Of a stretch of 5,590 nucleotides of DNA, positions 4,506 to 5,590 are shown one piece after another; position 1 is the first letter of the stretch, and each line of letters begins with the position of its first letter. The position numbers were made by a program, and so were the translations under genes. The notes under the pieces are model-generated. The model was not told the origin of the DNA, searched no databases, and saw nothing but the letters and a program-made list of their open reading frames with translations. Source of the DNA: an uncultured Eubacteriales bacterium (GTDB taxonomy: Bacteria > Bacillota > Clostridia > Oscillospirales > Oscillospiraceae); assembly GCA_900552475.1 (NCBI GenBank), contig USAC01000097.1, positions 1 to 5,590 on the forward strand, read 5' to 3'.

Positions 4506-5590
4506 ATGGATTTCACATTGACAAATGAACTGCTGATGCTCCGCAAAATGTATCGTGAGTTTGCGGAGAATGAGATTAAGCCTTTGGCGGCTGAAATTGA
4601 TGAGGAAGAGCGCTTTCCGAAAGAAAGTATTCCCAAGCTGGCTCGATATGGCTTCTTAGGGATTCCCTTCCCCAAGAAGTACGGCGGCCAGGGCGGTACG
4701 AATCTTGCCTATGCTATGGCAATTGAAGAACTTGCAAAGTGCTGCACCACGACTGCTACGATTGTGGCTGCCCACACGTCCCTGTGCTGCTACCCCATCT
4801 ACGCCTACGGTACAGAGGAGCAGAAGATGAAGTATCTGCCGGATCTTCTCAGCGGCCGCAAGCTGGGTGCGTTCGGCCTGACTGAGCCTAACGCCGGCTC
4901 TGATGCCTCCGGTCAGCAGACTATGGCCGTTCTGGAGGGTGACCACTACGTTCTCAACGGCACCAAGTGCTTTATCACCAACGCCACCGAGGCAGATATC
5001 TTCGTGGTGTTTGCCATGACGGATAAGTCCAAGGGCAACCACGGCATTTCCGCTTTCATTGTGGAGAAGGATTTTCCCGGCTTCTCCATCGGCAAGCACG
5101 AGAAGAAGATGGGCATCCGCGGCAGTGCCACCTCCGACCTGATCTTCGAGGACTGCATCGTCCCCAAGGAGAACATGCTCGGCAAGGAGGGCAAGGGCTT
5201 CAAGGTTGCCATGGGTACGCTGGACGGCGGTCGCGTTGGCGTGGCTGCGCAGGCAACGGGCATTGCAGAGGGCGCGATTGAGGAAACTGTGAAATACACC
5301 AAGGAGCGTATGCAGTTCAAGAAGCGCATCTCTCAGTTCCAAAATACGCAGTTCCAGCTGGCAGACATGAAGACCCGCGCCGATGCGGCTCAGCTTCTGG
5401 TGTATCGTGCCGCCGCTGCCAAGGATGCAGGTGATCCCGATACCGGTTTCTATTCCGCCATGGCCAAGCTGTTTGCTTCTGAAACGGCTTCCGATGTGAC
5501 CCGCCGCGCCGTTCAGCTGTTCGGCGGCTATGGCTACACGCGTGAGTACCCCGTGGAGCGCATGATGCGCGACGCGAAGATCACCGAGAT
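4506..5590 (+). CDS. Acyl-CoA dehydrogenase, butyryl-CoA dehydrogenase-like (partial, runs off the window)
   Basis: The first 361 codons of an FAD-dependent short-chain acyl-CoA dehydrogenase are present; the family is about 380 residues, so only about 20 are missing. The N-terminal helical domain starts 'MDFTLTNELLMLRKMYREFA'. 'GLTEPNAGSD' (124-133) is the first family signature and part of the flavin site, 'FITNATEAD' (156-164) belongs to the beta domain, and 'QLFGGYGYTREYPVERMMRD' (337-356) is the second signature. By comparison with Bcd from memory, the catalytic glutamate would lie in the 'YEGTSE' segment just past the window edge, so it cannot be confirmed. The start has AAGGAG (4494-4499) six bases before ATG, and the gap from the dehydratase stop is 31 bases with no terminator, so they form one operon. 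It would reduce the enoyl-CoA made by the dehydratase, probably with an Etf partner, which may lie downstream. Its first 60 codons use more A/T at third positions than the dehydratase gene. Confidence 0.95.
   Translation, partial: MDFTLTNELLMLRKMYREFAENEIKPLAAEIDEEERFPKESIPKLARYGFLGIPFPKKYGGQGGTNLAYAMAIEELAKCCTTTATIVAAHTSLCCYPIYAYGTEEQKMKYLPDLLSGRKLGAFGLTEPNAGSDASGQQTMAVLEGDHYVLNGTKCFITNATEADIFVVFAMTDKSKGNHGISAFIVEKDFPGFSIGKHEKKMGIRGSATSDLIFEDCIVPKENMLGKEGKGFKVAMGTLDGGRVGVAAQATGIAEGAIEETVKYTKERMQFKKRISQFQNTQFQLADMKTRADAAQLLVYRAAAAKDAGDPDTGFYSAMAKLFASETASDVTRRAVQLFGGYGYTREYPVERMMRDAKITE

Noticed and set aside
2972..4675. Long open frame of 567 codons on the minus strand, opposite the dehydratase gene
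   Set aside because: It is the antisense shadow of a strongly GC-biased gene. The translation is a low-complexity string rich in Val, Leu, Gly, Ala, Asp and His with no family features, and the plus-strand gene is secure.
4656..5342. Open frame of 228 codons on the minus strand opposite the acyl-CoA dehydrogenase
   Set aside because: It is a shadow of a gene with both family signatures; no independent evidence supports it.

Overview
The window looks like a piece of chromosome from a high-GC anaerobic member of the Clostridia, with an Oscillospiraceae-type gut bacterium (Flavonifractor / Intestinimonas / Oscillibacter relatives) as the best guess. The reasons are GC-rich coding DNA with strong AAGGAGG-type ribosome sites, AT-rich promoter islands, a clostridial 2[4Fe-4S] ferredoxin, an oxygen-sensitive 4-hydroxybutyryl-CoA dehydratase-type enzyme and a butyryl-CoA-dehydrogenase-like protein. 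The taxonomic guess is inference from gene content and composition only.

Layout. Positions 1-81 are the tail downstream of a GntR/FadR-type regulator gene, which is on the minus strand (82-753). A 384-bp gap (754-1137) holds that gene's probable promoter, a perfect 13-bp inverted repeat in its leader, and the terminator of the next minus-strand operon. That operon is read right to left: a small ferredoxin (2691-2485), an IclR-family regulator (2477-1728) and a uridine-kinase-like P-loop protein (1731-1138). The genes are tightly packed (a 7-nt gap, then a 4-nt GTGA overlap) and end at a GC-rich hairpin plus T-run (1121-1085). A 331-bp AT-rich divergent control region (2692-3022) follows. From it the plus-strand operon runs outward: an AbfD-like [4Fe-4S]/FAD dehydratase (3023-4474), then an acyl-CoA dehydrogenase (4506 to beyond the window edge).

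How the parts may work together (inference). The plus-strand pair resembles the end of the 4-aminobutyrate/succinate-to-butyrate route: a 4-hydroxyacyl-CoA is dehydrated and isomerised to a 2-enoyl-CoA, which the acyl-CoA dehydrogenase reduces. The divergent ferredoxin could serve the electron transfer that accompanies such a reduction, and the IclR regulator probably controls both divergent transcripts. The divergent region carries three copies of a TTCCAAAAA/TCCCAAAAA box, one of them inside a perfect 14-bp palindrome, which makes a good operator candidate. The dehydratase keeps the four iron-sulfur ligands of AbfD but has two extra cysteines that create a ferredoxin-like CX2CX2CX3C string, and it appears to lack one active-site glutamate. 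It may therefore belong to a separate subfamily with a different substrate. No CRISPR array, insertion sequence, tRNA or rRNA was seen.
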